Assembly (NCBI GenBank): GCA_963815355.1
Contig: CAWFGJ010000013.1
Coordinates: 372,001-436,000 of the forward strand
Direction: 5' to 3'
Origin: JAPUEK01 sp963815355
GTDB lineage: Bacteria > Pseudomonadota > Alphaproteobacteria > Rhodobacterales > Rhodobacteraceae
DNA length: 64,000 nt
Shown: positions 16,124 to 25,870 of the stretch, piece after piece
Layout of the letters: every line of letters starts with the position of its first letter
Numbering within the stretch: the stretch's first letter is position 1
Program-made: the position numbers and the translations under genes
The notes under the pieces: model-generated
Database searches by the model: none
Told to the model about the DNA's origin: nothing
The model's input: the letters and a program-made list of their open reading frames with translations, nothing else

Positions 16124-16867
16124 TCAGCCCAGCAACCCCTTGCGGATCAACTCGGCCCCGATCAGCAACAACGACCACGTCACAATCCGGAAGAACAGCT
16201 TTTCGGGCAGCACCTTGACCAGCCACACGCCCAAGAACACCGAGGCCGCCGCAACCGGCATCAGCACCGCCGCGATCTTCAGACTGTGCAGGTTGATCTG
16301 GCCCAAAAAGTAATAGGGCACCAGCTTGATGGCGTTCACATAGGCAAAGGCAATGGTCGAGGTGCCCGCAAACACAGCCTTTTTCATGCCCAACGGCAGT
16401 GTCCACACCTGATAGGGCGGCCCACCGGTATGGCTGACAAAGCTGGTAAACCCCGCAATGGTGCACCAAAAGACCCCCGGCGCGACCGTCGCCCTGCGCG
16501 GCTCTGCAACGGCCGCGCGGCGCAGCAACTGGTTCAACGCAAAGGCGACCGAGATCACCCCCACCAGCACCGTCACCCAGCGCTCCGACACGATGCTGGC
16601 CGTCGCCCACCCCGCCGCAACGCCCAAAGTCATCGCCGGAATGGCAATCGCCAGCACCCGCCGGTCAAACGCCTTGCGATAGGCGTAAAGCCCGAACCCA
16701 TCCGACAGCACATAGACCGGCAGCATCAGCCCCGCCGCCACCACGGGTGAGATGACCAGCGACAAAAACGGCACCACCAGCGCGCCCACGATCGGCAAAC
16801 CGCCTTTGCCCATCCCGGTCATCATCGCGGCAATCAGCGCCACGCCCCAGAATTCCAGCCCGCTCAT
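16124..16867 (-). CDS. TSUP (TauE/SafE) family transporter
   Basis: 247 aa from the ATG of MSGLEFWGVALIAAMMTGMGKGG, with about seven to eight hydrophobic helices. The family carries sulfite, sulfonates or other small anions across the inner membrane. The GKGG segment near the N-terminus and the FVSHTGGPPYQVW segment in the middle are typical TauE/SafE motifs. Substrate cannot be deduced; no sulfur gene is adjacent. It is divergent from mdh. Confidence 0.85.
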   Translation of the reverse strand: MSGLEFWGVALIAAMMTGMGKGGLPIVGALVVPFLSLVISPVVAAGLMLPVYVLSDGFGLYAYRKAFDRRVLAIAIPAMTLGVAAGWATASIVSERWVTVLVGVISVAFALNQLLRRAAVAEPRRATVAPGVFWCTIAGFTSFVSHTGGPPYQVWTLPLGMKKAVFAGTSTIAFAYVNAIKLVPYYFLGQINLHSLKIAAVLMPVAAASVFLGVWLVKVLPEKLFFRIVTWSLLLIGAELIRKGLLG

Positions 16868-16948
16868 CTGCCCGCTCCTGCCGATTCGCCCTGTCGCATT
16901 GCGATCTGTTTGCGACCCCTTTTCGACCGGCGGCGCAATTTGTCGGAC

Positions 16949-16962
16949 CTTTAGCGCAAACA
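16949..16962. promoter_or_regulatory. Possible LacI-type site upstream of mdh
   Basis: CTTTAGCGCAAACA matches 11 of 14 positions of the palindrome TGTTAGCGCTAACA. It lies between the divergent TSUP and mdh genes, 116 bases before the mdh ATG. Proposed only because TGTTTCCGCTA elements of similar type precede sdhC and sucC. Weak evidence. Confidence 0.25.
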
Positions 16963-17077
16963 ATGGCCCTCTCCCACCCCTCAATCACTTTGCCGCAGCG
17001 CGGCAGGCTTGCGCCCCGGTATGTTTTGCGCTTACCACCCCATCGTCATTCACCGTTTCAACCCGGAGGGGGATTCC

Positions 17078-18040
17078 ATGGCCAGACCCAAGATTGCGCT
17101 GATCGGCGCAGGCCAGATCGGCGGCACGCTCGCCCATCTCGCAGCTATCAAAGAACTGGGCGACATTATCCTGTTCGACATCGCCGAAGGCACCCCGCAG
17201 GGCAAAGCGCTGGATATCGCGCAATCCGGCCCGTCTGAGGGCTTTGACGCCGCGATGAAGGGCGCCAATTCCTACGCCGACATCGCTGGCGCTGATGTGT
17301 GCATCGTTACCGCAGGCGTTCCGCGCAAACCGGGGATGAGCCGCGACGACCTGCTCGGCATCAACCTCAAGGTGATGAAGTCGGTTGGCGAGGGCATCAA
17401 GGCCCACGCGCCCAACGCCTTCGTCATCTGCATCACCAACCCGCTGGATGCGATGGTCTGGGCGCTGCGCGAATTCTCCGGCCTGCCGCACAACAAAGTG
17501 GTCGGCATGGCGGGCGTGCTCGATTCGGCCCGCTTCCGTCACTTCCTCAGCCTTGAGTTCAACGTCTCGATGAAGGACGTCACCGCCTTTGTTCTGGGCG
17601 GCCACGGCGACACCATGGTGCCGCTGACCCGTTATTCGACCGTCGCCGGCATTCCGCTGCCCGATCTGGTCGCGATGGGCTGGACCACGCAGGAAAAGCT
17701 GGACGGGATCGTTCAACGCACCCGTGACGGCGGCGCAGAAATCGTCGGCCTGCTGAAGACCGGCTCCGCCTTCTACGCGCCCGCCACCTCGGCAATCGAG
17801 ATGGCCGAAGCCTATCTCAAGGACCAAAAGCGCCTGCTGCCCTGTGCGGCCTTCGTTGACGGCGCCTTTGGCCTCAAGGGCATGTATGTGGGCGTGCCCA
17901 CCATCCTTGGTGCTGGCGGTGTGGAGCGCATCGTCGACATCAAGATGACCGCCGACGAACAAGCGATGTTCGACAAGTCGGTCGATGCCGTCAAAGGCCT
18001 CGTGGCCGCCTGCAAAGCCATCGACCCGTCGCTGGCCTAA
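17078..18040 (+). CDS. mdh: Malate dehydrogenase (LDH-like type)
   Basis: NAD-dependent interconversion of malate and oxaloacetate in the TCA cycle. 320 aa. Nucleotide-binding GAGQIGG at 10-16, substrate Arg in PRKPGMSR, CITNPLDAMVW, and the catalytic His in GGHGDTMVPL. The start ATG follows ACCCGGAGGGGG; a longer frame beginning at 17009 is not supported by a ribosome site. Followed by a strong terminator. Confidence 0.96.
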   Translation: MARPKIALIGAGQIGGTLAHLAAIKELGDIILFDIAEGTPQGKALDIAQSGPSEGFDAAMKGANSYADIAGADVCIVTAGVPRKPGMSRDDLLGINLKVMKSVGEGIKAHAPNAFVICITNPLDAMVWALREFSGLPHNKVVGMAGVLDSARFRHFLSLEFNVSMKDVTAFVLGGHGDTMVPLTRYSTVAGIPLPDLVAMGWTTQEKLDGIVQRTRDGGAEIVGLLKTGSAFYAPATSAIEMAEAYLKDQKRLLPCAAFVDGAFGLKGMYVGVPTILGAGGVERIVDIKMTADEQAMFDKSVDAVKGLVAACKAIDPSLA

Positions 18041-18077
18041 GCCTTGCCCATCGGTGCGTGACCCCACGCCCGTCATG

Positions 18078-18104
18078 AAACGCGCGCCCTTTGGCGCGCG
18101 TTTT
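18078..18104 (+). terminator. Rho-independent terminator after mdh
   Basis: AAACGCGCGCC (78-88 of 18000) and GGCGCGCGTTT (93-103) form an 11-bp stem with a CTTT loop, ending in TTTT. It is 38 bases after the mdh stop. Confidence 0.8.
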
Positions 18105-18223
18105 GCTGCGCGCACCCGCGCCAGAGGCCGCCGGATCACGCCGTGGCCTTGCCCCCGCCCCCCAACTCTGGCATCCCCCCTCCAAATACCCGTATCCCTC
18201 ACCCCATCCCCGGAGGCCCCCCG

Positions 18224-18406
18224 ATGGACTATTCGAAATCCGGCAATGCCAAGGCCGCCAAGAACACCCCGCGCAACACCACCGTCACCACCCGCGGCGC
18301 GCCGAAACCGGCCGGCGGCATGCGCGAGAACAAGACCGAACTCCTGGCCCGCCTCAAAGCCGTCGCCGAAGCCAAAAAGGCCGCCGAAGACTCCACCAAG
18401 GGCTAA
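18224..18406 (+). CDS. Small conserved Lys/Ala-rich protein
   Basis: 60 aa, MDYSKSGNAKAAKN... ending in a helical ELLARLKAVAEAKKAAED. GGAGG lies eight bases before the ATG. Short proteins starting MDYSK with this helical tail recur in Rhodobacteraceae to my knowledge. The N-terminal half looks disordered and basic, the C-terminal half alpha-helical. Function unknown. Confidence 0.7.
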   Translation: MDYSKSGNAKAAKNTPRNTTVTTRGAPKPAGGMRENKTELLARLKAVAEAKKAAEDSTKG

Positions 18407-18513
18407 GCCCCTCCCCGGCCTCGCCCTGCCCCCCCAGTGCGACCTGCTTGACGCCCGCCCGGCGCGCGTCAAAACTACAGGACACGCTCCGGTAACGCAG
18501 CAAGGGCAGGTCC

Positions 18514-19581
18514 ATGACACGGTTTCACGCATCGACCGAGACAGAGCCCTTCGCCCGCGGCGAGGCCTTTGGCCAAACCCATGCCGCGCGGATCGCGGGC
18601 ACCCTGCAGGGCTACCGCGCCATGTGGGACACCCTGTCCCCCGGCCATGACCCCGCCCCCGCCGGGGCCGCAGCCCTCGCCGCAACAGAGGCCTTCGCCC
18701 CCCATCTGGCGTTGGAAATGCGCGGCATGGCCAAAGGTGCTGGCCTGCCCGCCGCAATGATCGGCGCCCTGAACGCGCGCACGGAAATCCTCGCCCAACT
18801 CAACGCGCGCTTGCGCGGGGAATGCTCGGCCGTGCTGGCGGTCCCCGACCTGAACCGCCCGCCCATCGCCCTGCAAACCTGGGATTGGTTCGGCCGCTTT
18901 CGCGATAACTGGCTGGTCTGGGAAATCCCGCTGGAAGACGGCACCACAACCCGCACCCTCACCGAATACGGCATTGTCGGCAAAGCGGGCGTCAACACCC
19001 GCGGCCTTGGCCTGCTGTTCACCATCTTGCACCACGCCAAAGATGGCGCGCGCATTGGCCTGCCGGTGCATGTCGCCGCGCGCGCCGCTCTGGATCTTGG
19101 CCAATCGCTGCACGACGCGGCACACCGCTTGGCACAGGCCAAGGTCTCGGCCTCCTCCTCGCTCAACCTGTGTTGCTGGCAACACGGCCAGTCGCAGGCG
19201 ATGACGGTGGAACTTCACCCCGGCGGCCCCAGCTTCGTGCTTCCCGATGCCGAAGGCCTGCTGACTCATACCAACCACTTCCTCGCCCCCGGCCCCGCCG
19301 CCGAGGACAGCGGCCCGCGCGACGCGCCCGATACCCTGCTGCGCCGTGACCTGTTGCAACGCCGTCTCAAGGGCGGCGTGCAAGGCCCTGACCAGGTGCT
19401 TGCCGCCCTGAACTGCCACCTTGGCGACGATGGCGCGCTGTGCGCCCACCCCTTGCCCGGCGACAACGCCGACCAATACGCCACCCTCGCCACTGTCCGC
19501 CTCGATCTGGCCGCAGGCCAACTCCATGTCCATGACGGCGGCCCCTGCACCTGCCCCTGGCACAGCCCAAACCCGGCCTAA
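18514..19581 (+). CDS. C45-family acyltransferase/amidohydrolase (Ntn hydrolase)
   Basis: 355 aa, resembling the acyl-CoA:6-aminopenicillanate acyltransferase family (peptidase C45). The likely nucleophile is C104 in RGECSAVL. Further family-like parts are QTWDWF (after the nucleophile), LTEYGIVGKAGVNTRGLGL and LTHTNHFL. These enzymes usually self-cleave before the Cys and hydrolyse amide bonds; the substrate in this organism is unknown. GC-rich, with no obvious partner gene. Confidence 0.75.
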   Translation: MTRFHASTETEPFARGEAFGQTHAARIAGTLQGYRAMWDTLSPGHDPAPAGAAALAATEAFAPHLALEMRGMAKGAGLPAAMIGALNARTEILAQLNARLRGECSAVLAVPDLNRPPIALQTWDWFGRFRDNWLVWEIPLEDGTTTRTLTEYGIVGKAGVNTRGLGLLFTILHHAKDGARIGLPVHVAARAALDLGQSLHDAAHRLAQAKVSASSSLNLCCWQHGQSQAMTVELHPGGPSFVLPDAEGLLTHTNHFLAPGPAAEDSGPRDAPDTLLRRDLLQRRLKGGVQGPDQVLAALNCHLGDDGALCAHPLPGDNADQYATLATVRLDLAAGQLHVHDGGPCTCPWHSPNPA

Positions 19582-19585
19582 GCCC

Positions 19586-19623
19586 CCCATTTTCTGTCCT
19601 TAAATATCCCCGCCGGAGGCTCC
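19586..19623. repeat. 38-bp intergenic repeat, copy 2
   Basis: Perfect copy of 13827-13864, starting five bases after the stop of the C45-family gene. Same orientation on the plus strand, although the neighbouring genes differ in direction. The rest of the 152-base gap up to pepT is C-rich with no other feature seen. Confidence 0.7.
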
Positions 19624-19733
19624 CCCCACCTCTGCCCTCCCCCCGCTCACAAAACTGCCCCCACCCCACCGCCAGCGATGGCCTTTCCCCCCCGCACTGG
19701 CTAAGTTTCCCCCAAACAAGCCGCGGAGCCGCC

Positions 19734-20981
<1,248 letters not shown>

Positions 20982-20993
20982 GGCGCTGCTGCC

Positions 20994-21674
20994 GTGGCCA
21001 AGCCCGCGCTGTCCCGCCCGATCTCCCCCTACCACGCCCCCGGCTTTTACGCCGAGGCGCTGGCCAAGGGCCGCCACCGCGACATCGTCGGCGGCCGCTG
21101 GGAGGAAACCGGCACGATCCAGATGGCGCTGCTGCGCGACCACGGCCTGCTGCCCTGCCACCACCTTCTCGATATCGGCGCGGGCGCGCTGCGGCTGGGG
21201 TGCAAGGCCGTGCCCTATCTGGAACCCGGCCACTACTGGGCAACCGATCTGTCCCGCGCGCTTCTGCTGCGCGGGTATGAGGCGGAACTTCACGCCACCC
21301 CCCGCCTTGACCCCGCGCAACTGATCGAGGATGCCGATTTCGGCTTTCCCGGCGTGCCCGACCACATCACCCACGCCATCGCCTTTGCGGTCTTCACCCA
21401 CCTGCCGCTTTCGCACCTTCAAGGCGCGATGACCCGCGCCGCTGCCCACTTTCCGGCCCTGCAAAGCCTGCTCTTCACCGTGTTTCTTGCCGAACCCGAC
21501 GCCTACGCCGCGCCCCTGCGCCAACCCGATGGCGTGGTCACCCACGCCGACCGCGCGCCCTACCACCACCAACCGCAGGCCGTGCTGGCCGCCGTGCGCG
21601 ACGCGGGCTTTGCCGCCACGGCGCAAGATAACCGCCTGCCGCGCGGTCAGCGGCTGTTCATCGCCACCCGCTAG
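20994..21674 (+). CDS. Class I SAM-dependent methyltransferase
   Basis: 226 aa from a GTG start 13 bases after pepT. Motif I appears as LLDIGAGALRLGCKAVPYL, followed by YWATDLSRALLLRGYE. This pattern is seen in SAM methyltransferases near sugar or polysaccharide genes. No substrate can be assigned. The ribosome site is weak (GGGCG), which suggests coupling to pepT. Confidence 0.75.
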   Translation: MAKPALSRPISPYHAPGFYAEALAKGRHRDIVGGRWEETGTIQMALLRDHGLLPCHHLLDIGAGALRLGCKAVPYLEPGHYWATDLSRALLLRGYEAELHATPRLDPAQLIEDADFGFPGVPDHITHAIAFAVFTHLPLSHLQGAMTRAAAHFPALQSLLFTVFLAEPDAYAAPLRQPDGVVTHADRAPYHHQPQAVLAAVRDAGFAATAQDNRLPRGQRLFIATR

Positions 21675-21711
21675 ATGCGGCGCAATTGCTTTTTGCCCGC
21701 AGAACCCCCAG

Positions 21712-21769
21712 CCTGCCACGAACGCCCGCCTATCGTGAACACCCGCCTGCCGTGAACGCCCGCCTGCCA
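21712..21769 (+). repeat. Three 17-bp tandem repeats
   Basis: Units of 17 bp begin at 21712, 21729 and 21746, with a partial fourth. The middle of each reads GTGAACGCCCG or a one- or two-base variant. They lie in the 161-base gap between the methyltransferase and the secreted-protein gene. Could be slippage-derived or a repeated binding site. Confidence 0.6.
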
Positions 21770-21835
21770 AGACCTCCGGCCCGTCCCCTACGCCCAAACA
21801 AGGGCGGCATAGCCAACCGAAAGTGAGGCCCCCCC

Positions 21836-23035
21836 ATGCGCCTGCCCCTCCTTACCCTTGCCGTCACGCTTGCCCTGCCGCTGGCCGTCGCCTCCCAAAC
21901 CCACGCCGAAACCCTGTCCGAGGAAATTGCCCGCGCGGGGCTTGCCCCCACCCTTGCCCGCCTTACCGCCCTGCCCGCACCGACCCCCGAAGACCGCTTT
22001 GCCATCGGCGGCCTGCATTTTCTGCGCGCAGTCGAGCAAAGCTTTCAAACCCGCTACACCTATGGGCTGACCGACCGCACCGGAATGCTGCCCTTTCTGC
22101 GCCTGACCCTTCAGGATAACCCCGCCCCAAAGGATTTCGCCCCCGAGGTCATCGCGACCCTGTTCCGCGATGCGGCGGGCGAACTTGCGCAGGCGCAGGC
22201 GGCCTTGGCCGAGACCGGCGACTTCGGCCTTACCCTGAACCTTGGCGATCTGTGGTTTGACGTGAACGCCGACGGGGCACGCCAGCCCGACGAAGGCTTT
22301 CTGCCGCTGGCGGGAAACCTGCTGATGCGCCTGCCCGATACCGCGCCCGACACAGCCGCCCCCTCGATCCGCTTTGATACGGCCGATGCGGCGTGGCTGT
22401 CGGCCTATGCCAAACTTTTGGGCGGCGTGGCCGAGGTCGTGCTGGCCTATGACCCAACAGAGCCGATCACCCGCATCTTGTCGGCCCGCACCGCGATGGC
22501 CGAATGGGGCCCCGCTCCGCCCGATTGGATCATGGGCGGCAGCCAGATCCCCGACAGCACCGACATGATCGCCATGGTGCTGGCCACCGCCAACCAGACG
22601 CCCGACAAACAGCGCATGGCCAAGGCGCTCGCCCTCTTTCAAAGCGCCATTGCCGACAACCACCGCTTCTGGGCGCTGGTCGGCGTGGAAACCGATGATG
22701 AGCTGGAATGGCTGCCCAACGCGCGGCAAACCTCTCCTTTCGGGCTGACCCTGCCCCCCGAGACGGCCACCGTCTGGGGGGCTGTGCTGGACGATGCCGA
22801 CGCGCTGCTGGCGGGCCGGAAACTGGCACCCTACTGGCGGGTCAGCGGCCCGGCGGGGCTGAACATCAACAAGGTCTTCACCGATCCCCGCCCCGCCGAT
22901 CTGGCAGGCTGGGTGCAAGGCTGGGCGGCCCTGCCCTATCTGGAACCGGGCAATGTGGTTACCGCCGACACTTGGCGCGCCTTTGAAAACATGGCCGGGG
23001 GCGACCCGATGCTGATGGCACTCTGGCTGAACTAA
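21836..23035 (+). CDS. Secreted protein with an EF-hand-like loop
   Basis: 399 aa with signal peptide MRLPLLTLAVTLALPLAVASQTHA. No enzyme family recognised. Residues 142-153 (DVNADGARQPDE) fit a 12-residue EF-hand calcium loop (D, N, D, G and final E at the canonical places). The rest is helical and Ala/Leu-rich, without Cys. Probably periplasmic. The GTGAGG run before the ATG is a usable ribosome site. Confidence 0.7.
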   Translation: MRLPLLTLAVTLALPLAVASQTHAETLSEEIARAGLAPTLARLTALPAPTPEDRFAIGGLHFLRAVEQSFQTRYTYGLTDRTGMLPFLRLTLQDNPAPKDFAPEVIATLFRDAAGELAQAQAALAETGDFGLTLNLGDLWFDVNADGARQPDEGFLPLAGNLLMRLPDTAPDTAAPSIRFDTADAAWLSAYAKLLGGVAEVVLAYDPTEPITRILSARTAMAEWGPAPPDWIMGGSQIPDSTDMIAMVLATANQTPDKQRMAKALALFQSAIADNHRFWALVGVETDDELEWLPNARQTSPFGLTLPPETATVWGAVLDDADALLAGRKLAPYWRVSGPAGLNINKVFTDPRPADLAGWVQGWAALPYLEPGNVVTADTWRAFENMAGGDPMLMALWLN

Positions 23036-23038
23036 GGC

Positions 23039-23884
23039 TTAACCCAGCCCGCCCCATACACCGTAAACCGCCCGCATATGCGCGATGCAACTGGCATTGG
23101 CCCCGCGCCGCTGCAATCCGTCGATCTCGGCGGCATAAAGCGGCTCGGTCGAGGACGGCCCCCTGCGCTCGCGCATCTGGTTCAACCCCGGCTCAGTCCA
23201 GATTTTCACCCCAAGCCGCGCCATATGGCCCGACAGCCAGATGTCATCCACCGCCCACATGATTGGCGGAATATCAAACGCCAGATCATCCAGAAACTCT
23301 GGCCGGATCGCCGTCCCGCAGAATCCTTGCGCGATATCGACATAGCCCGCCTGCGTGACCAAGGTATGCGTCGGCTCCAGCGGCAACACCTCGGGAAAGC
23401 CAAGTGCTGCGCGCGCGGCCAACCGCCTCAGCACATAACTCCACTGCTGACGCCGCGGCCCACCTCCCTTGGCGCGCGGCCCCTCGGGCTCCGGCTGGCC
23501 CAGCCGGGGTGGGACATGCATCGACGCCCCTGTCACCGCATCCGCCGGACGGCGCGCACGCACGTCCAACAGGCGCTGCGCCCAGTTTGGCAGGTAGATG
23601 TGGTCGTCGTCACAATACAGGATTTCAACCTGCTGCCCGCGCAGCGACTTGGCCGCGTGCAGCACTTTGGTGGCCGGGCCAAGATCCTGCTCCGGGCGGA
23701 TCAGCGTCACCCCCTCGGGCAGGTCCGGCACCGCCCCCGCATAGCCGGGAAACCGCCGGAAGGCATGGGGCAGATACAGCCGCACCTCCTCGGGCCGCGA
23801 CCGTTGCGCCAACAGCGCCTGCAACGCCGCGCCAACCTGATCCAGCCGCGGCGGAATCGTCGTCAAAGTGATGATATGGCGCAT
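23039..23884 (-). CDS. Glycosyltransferase-like protein
   Basis: 281 aa. The N-terminus (MRHIITLTTIPPRLDQVGAAL) and CDDDHIYLPNW at 91-101 resemble GT-A-fold glycosyltransferases; DDD at 92-94 would be the metal/nucleotide-sugar site. A later MWAVDDIWLSGHMARLG may be the acceptor side. No signal peptide. No polysaccharide genes are nearby. It converges with the secreted-protein gene (3 bases) and is divergent from sucC. Confidence 0.65.
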   Translation of the reverse strand: MRHIITLTTIPPRLDQVGAALQALLAQRSRPEEVRLYLPHAFRRFPGYAGAVPDLPEGVTLIRPEQDLGPATKVLHAAKSLRGQQVEILYCDDDHIYLPNWAQRLLDVRARRPADAVTGASMHVPPRLGQPEPEGPRAKGGGPRRQQWSYVLRRLAARAALGFPEVLPLEPTHTLVTQAGYVDIAQGFCGTAIRPEFLDDLAFDIPPIMWAVDDIWLSGHMARLGVKIWTEPGLNQMRERRGPSSTEPLYAAEIDGLQRRGANASCIAHMRAVYGVWGGLG

Positions 23885-23992
23885 TTGGCCCCCCGATTTC
23901 GGCCAATTAGCACCACAGACTCAGCCGCTGTAAAGCCCAAGCCGCAGCCCTTGGCGCAGCAATCCCCCCCAACCTTTCCTGACAGTCTCATA

Positions 23993-24046
23993 TGTTTCCG
24001 CTAACGAGGTAAATTTGTGATCACAGTTTTAAAACGTGTGATCACA
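23993..24046 (+). promoter_or_regulatory. Operator region of the suc operon (TGTTTCCGCTA plus paired TGTGATCACA)
   Basis: TGTTTCCGCTA (23993-24003) is followed by two TGTGATCACA palindromes (24016-24025 and 24037-24046), 21 bp apart with spacer GTTTTAAAACG. The arrangement repeats that upstream of sdhC. It ends 97 bases before the sucC ATG. Confidence 0.7.
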
Positions 24047-24142
24047 AATGTTGCTTTTCCAGACCTCTTGGTCGATTACCGTTTTGTTGGAACGGTTTTT
24101 CGTGCATTTAGACCCCAAAATCACCTGTTACGGGGCGCAACC

Positions 24143-25336
24143 ATGAATATCCACGAATATCAGGCCAAGGCGCTCTTGCGCTCCTACGGTATCCCGGTCT
24201 CTGACGGCCGCGCGGTGACCAAGGCGGAAGAGGCCAAGAACGCCGCCAGCGAACTCAACGGGCCGCTCTGGGTGGTCAAGGCGCAAATCCACGCGGGTGG
24301 CCGCGGCAAAGGCCATTTCATTGAACCCGAAGCCGGCGAAAAAGGCGGCGTCCGTCTGGCCCGCTCGGTTGGTGAGGCGGCTGAATTCGCCCGCCAGATG
24401 CTGGGCCGCACGCTGGTTACCATCCAGACCGGCCCCGCTGGCAAGCAGGTGAACCGCATCTACATCGAAGATGGCAGCGACATCGCCCGCGAACTCTACC
24501 TCGCCATGCTGATTGATCGCCAGACCAGCCGCATCTCTTTCGTCTGCTCGACCGAGGGCGGCATGTCGATCGAAGACGTGGCCCATGACACCCCTGAAAA
24601 GATCGTCTCCTTCTGCGTGGACCCGGCAACGGGCCTGTCCGATTTCCACGGCCGCCGCGTCGCCTTCGCCTTGGGGATGGAGGGAAATCAGGTCAAGCAA
24701 TGCGTGGCCATCGTCAAGAACCTCTACCGGCTCTTCGTCGAAAAAGACATGGACATGCTCGAGATCAACCCCTTCTGCGTGCTCAAAGACGGCAGCCTGA
24801 AACTGCTGGACGCCAAGATGGCCTTTGACGGCAACGCCATGTATCGCCACCCCGACATCGCCGCCCTGCGCGACGAATCCGAGGAAGACCCGAAAGAACT
24901 GGCCGCCTCCAAGTTTGACCTGAACTACATCGCCCTTGAGGGTGAAATCGGCTGCATGGTCAACGGCGCGGGCCTTGCGATGGCCACCATGGACATCATC
25001 AAGCTTTACGGCGCGGAACCCGCCAACTTCCTCGACGTGGGCGGCGGCGCCACCAAGGAAAAAGTGACCGAGGCGTTCAAGATCATCACCTCTGACCCCA
25101 ACGTCAAAGGCATCCTTGTGAACATCTTCGGCGGCATCATGCGCTGCGACGTCATCGCCGAAGGCGTGATCGCTGCGGTCAAAGAAGTCGGCCTGAAGGT
25201 CCCGCTGGTCGTGCGCCTTGAAGGCACGAACGTCGAACTTGGCAAGGACATCATCCGCAACTCCGGCCTGAACGTCATCGCGGGCGACAACCTTGCCGAT
25301 GCCGCGCAGAAAATCGTCAAGGCGGTGAAGGGATGA
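24143..25336 (+). CDS. sucC: Succinyl-CoA ligase (ADP-forming) beta subunit
   Basis: Forms succinate and ATP/GTP from succinyl-CoA with SucD. 397 aa from the ATG of MNIHEYQAKALLRSYG, the standard family start; the frame is open upstream to 24017 but would run through the operators. ATP-grasp domain (WVVKAQIHAGGRGKG) and C-terminal CoA-ligase domain (FLDVGGGATKEKV, NIFGGIMRCD) are intact. Head of the suc operon; the next gene overlaps by 4 bases. Confidence 0.96.
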   Translation: MNIHEYQAKALLRSYGIPVSDGRAVTKAEEAKNAASELNGPLWVVKAQIHAGGRGKGHFIEPEAGEKGGVRLARSVGEAAEFARQMLGRTLVTIQTGPAGKQVNRIYIEDGSDIARELYLAMLIDRQTSRISFVCSTEGGMSIEDVAHDTPEKIVSFCVDPATGLSDFHGRRVAFALGMEGNQVKQCVAIVKNLYRLFVEKDMDMLEINPFCVLKDGSLKLLDAKMAFDGNAMYRHPDIAALRDESEEDPKELAASKFDLNYIALEGEIGCMVNGAGLAMATMDIIKLYGAEPANFLDVGGGATKEKVTEAFKIITSDPNVKGILVNIFGGIMRCDVIAEGVIAAVKEVGLKVPLVVRLEGTNVELGKDIIRNSGLNVIAGDNLADAAQKIVKAVKG

Positions 25337-25815
25337 TCCGAACCGCCGCCCTGCTGCTGGTTCTGGCCACCCCTGCCGCCGCGCAGGACGCCGACCCGCA
25401 CAACCAGATCGTCGAAGGCGTGATGGCGTGCTTGTCCGGCGGCGGTCAGGTTGATCTGACCGACAACATGCTGTCCGCCCTGTCCTGGACCAAGGACGCC
25501 GAGTTTGAAGACGGGCTCGTCGCCTTCAACCCCGGCACCGGTGAGGCGACGCAGGTCTACATGGCCACCGATGGCAGCTTTTGCCACGTCGAAGCCTTCT
25601 CTACCGGCAGCGCCGTGGCCCAGACGATCCTGCAAGCCACGCTCGATACGCCCGAAGGTGCGAAATACACCCTTGGCACCGATGCGATGGGCTGCACGCA
25701 GCTGACCTTGGCTTCGGGCGATCTGGTCACCGTCACCTCGGGCGGCAATGATCCGGTCTGCACCTCGGATACAGACGCCGGCATCCGGTTTGAGTTTTCG
25801 ACCAACAATGAATGA
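25333..25815 (+). CDS. Secreted protein encoded between sucC and sucD
   Basis: 160 aa with a signal peptide (MIRTAALLLVLATPAAAQ). The mature part has four Cys (MACLSGG, SFCHVE, MGCTQL, PVCTSD), consistent with two disulfides. No family recognised. Its ATG overlaps the sucC stop (ATGA), so it is translated with sucC. A periplasmic protein inside a cytosolic enzyme operon is odd. Confidence 0.75.
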   Translation: MIRTAALLLVLATPAAAQDADPHNQIVEGVMACLSGGGQVDLTDNMLSALSWTKDAEFEDGLVAFNPGTGEATQVYMATDGSFCHVEAFSTGSAVAQTILQATLDTPEGAKYTLGTDAMGCTQLTLASGDLVTVTSGGNDPVCTSDTDAGIRFEFSTNNE

Positions 25816-25822
25816 ACTGCGC

Positions 25823-25837
25823 GCCGGAGCCTCCGGC
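25823..25837 (+). other. Small hairpin between the secreted gene and sucD
   Basis: GCCGGAG and CTCCGGC (25823-25829, 25831-25837) form a 7-bp perfect stem without a T-run, 34 bases before sucD. It may affect mRNA stability within the operon rather than end transcription. Confidence 0.4.
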
Positions 25838-25870
25838 ACGCCCCGCAGCTGATCACCAAAGGAGCCTCTC

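Noticed and set aside
16985..18757. 590-codon open frame antisense to mdh
   Set aside because: Covers mdh, its terminator and the start of the next genes; no recognisable protein signature.
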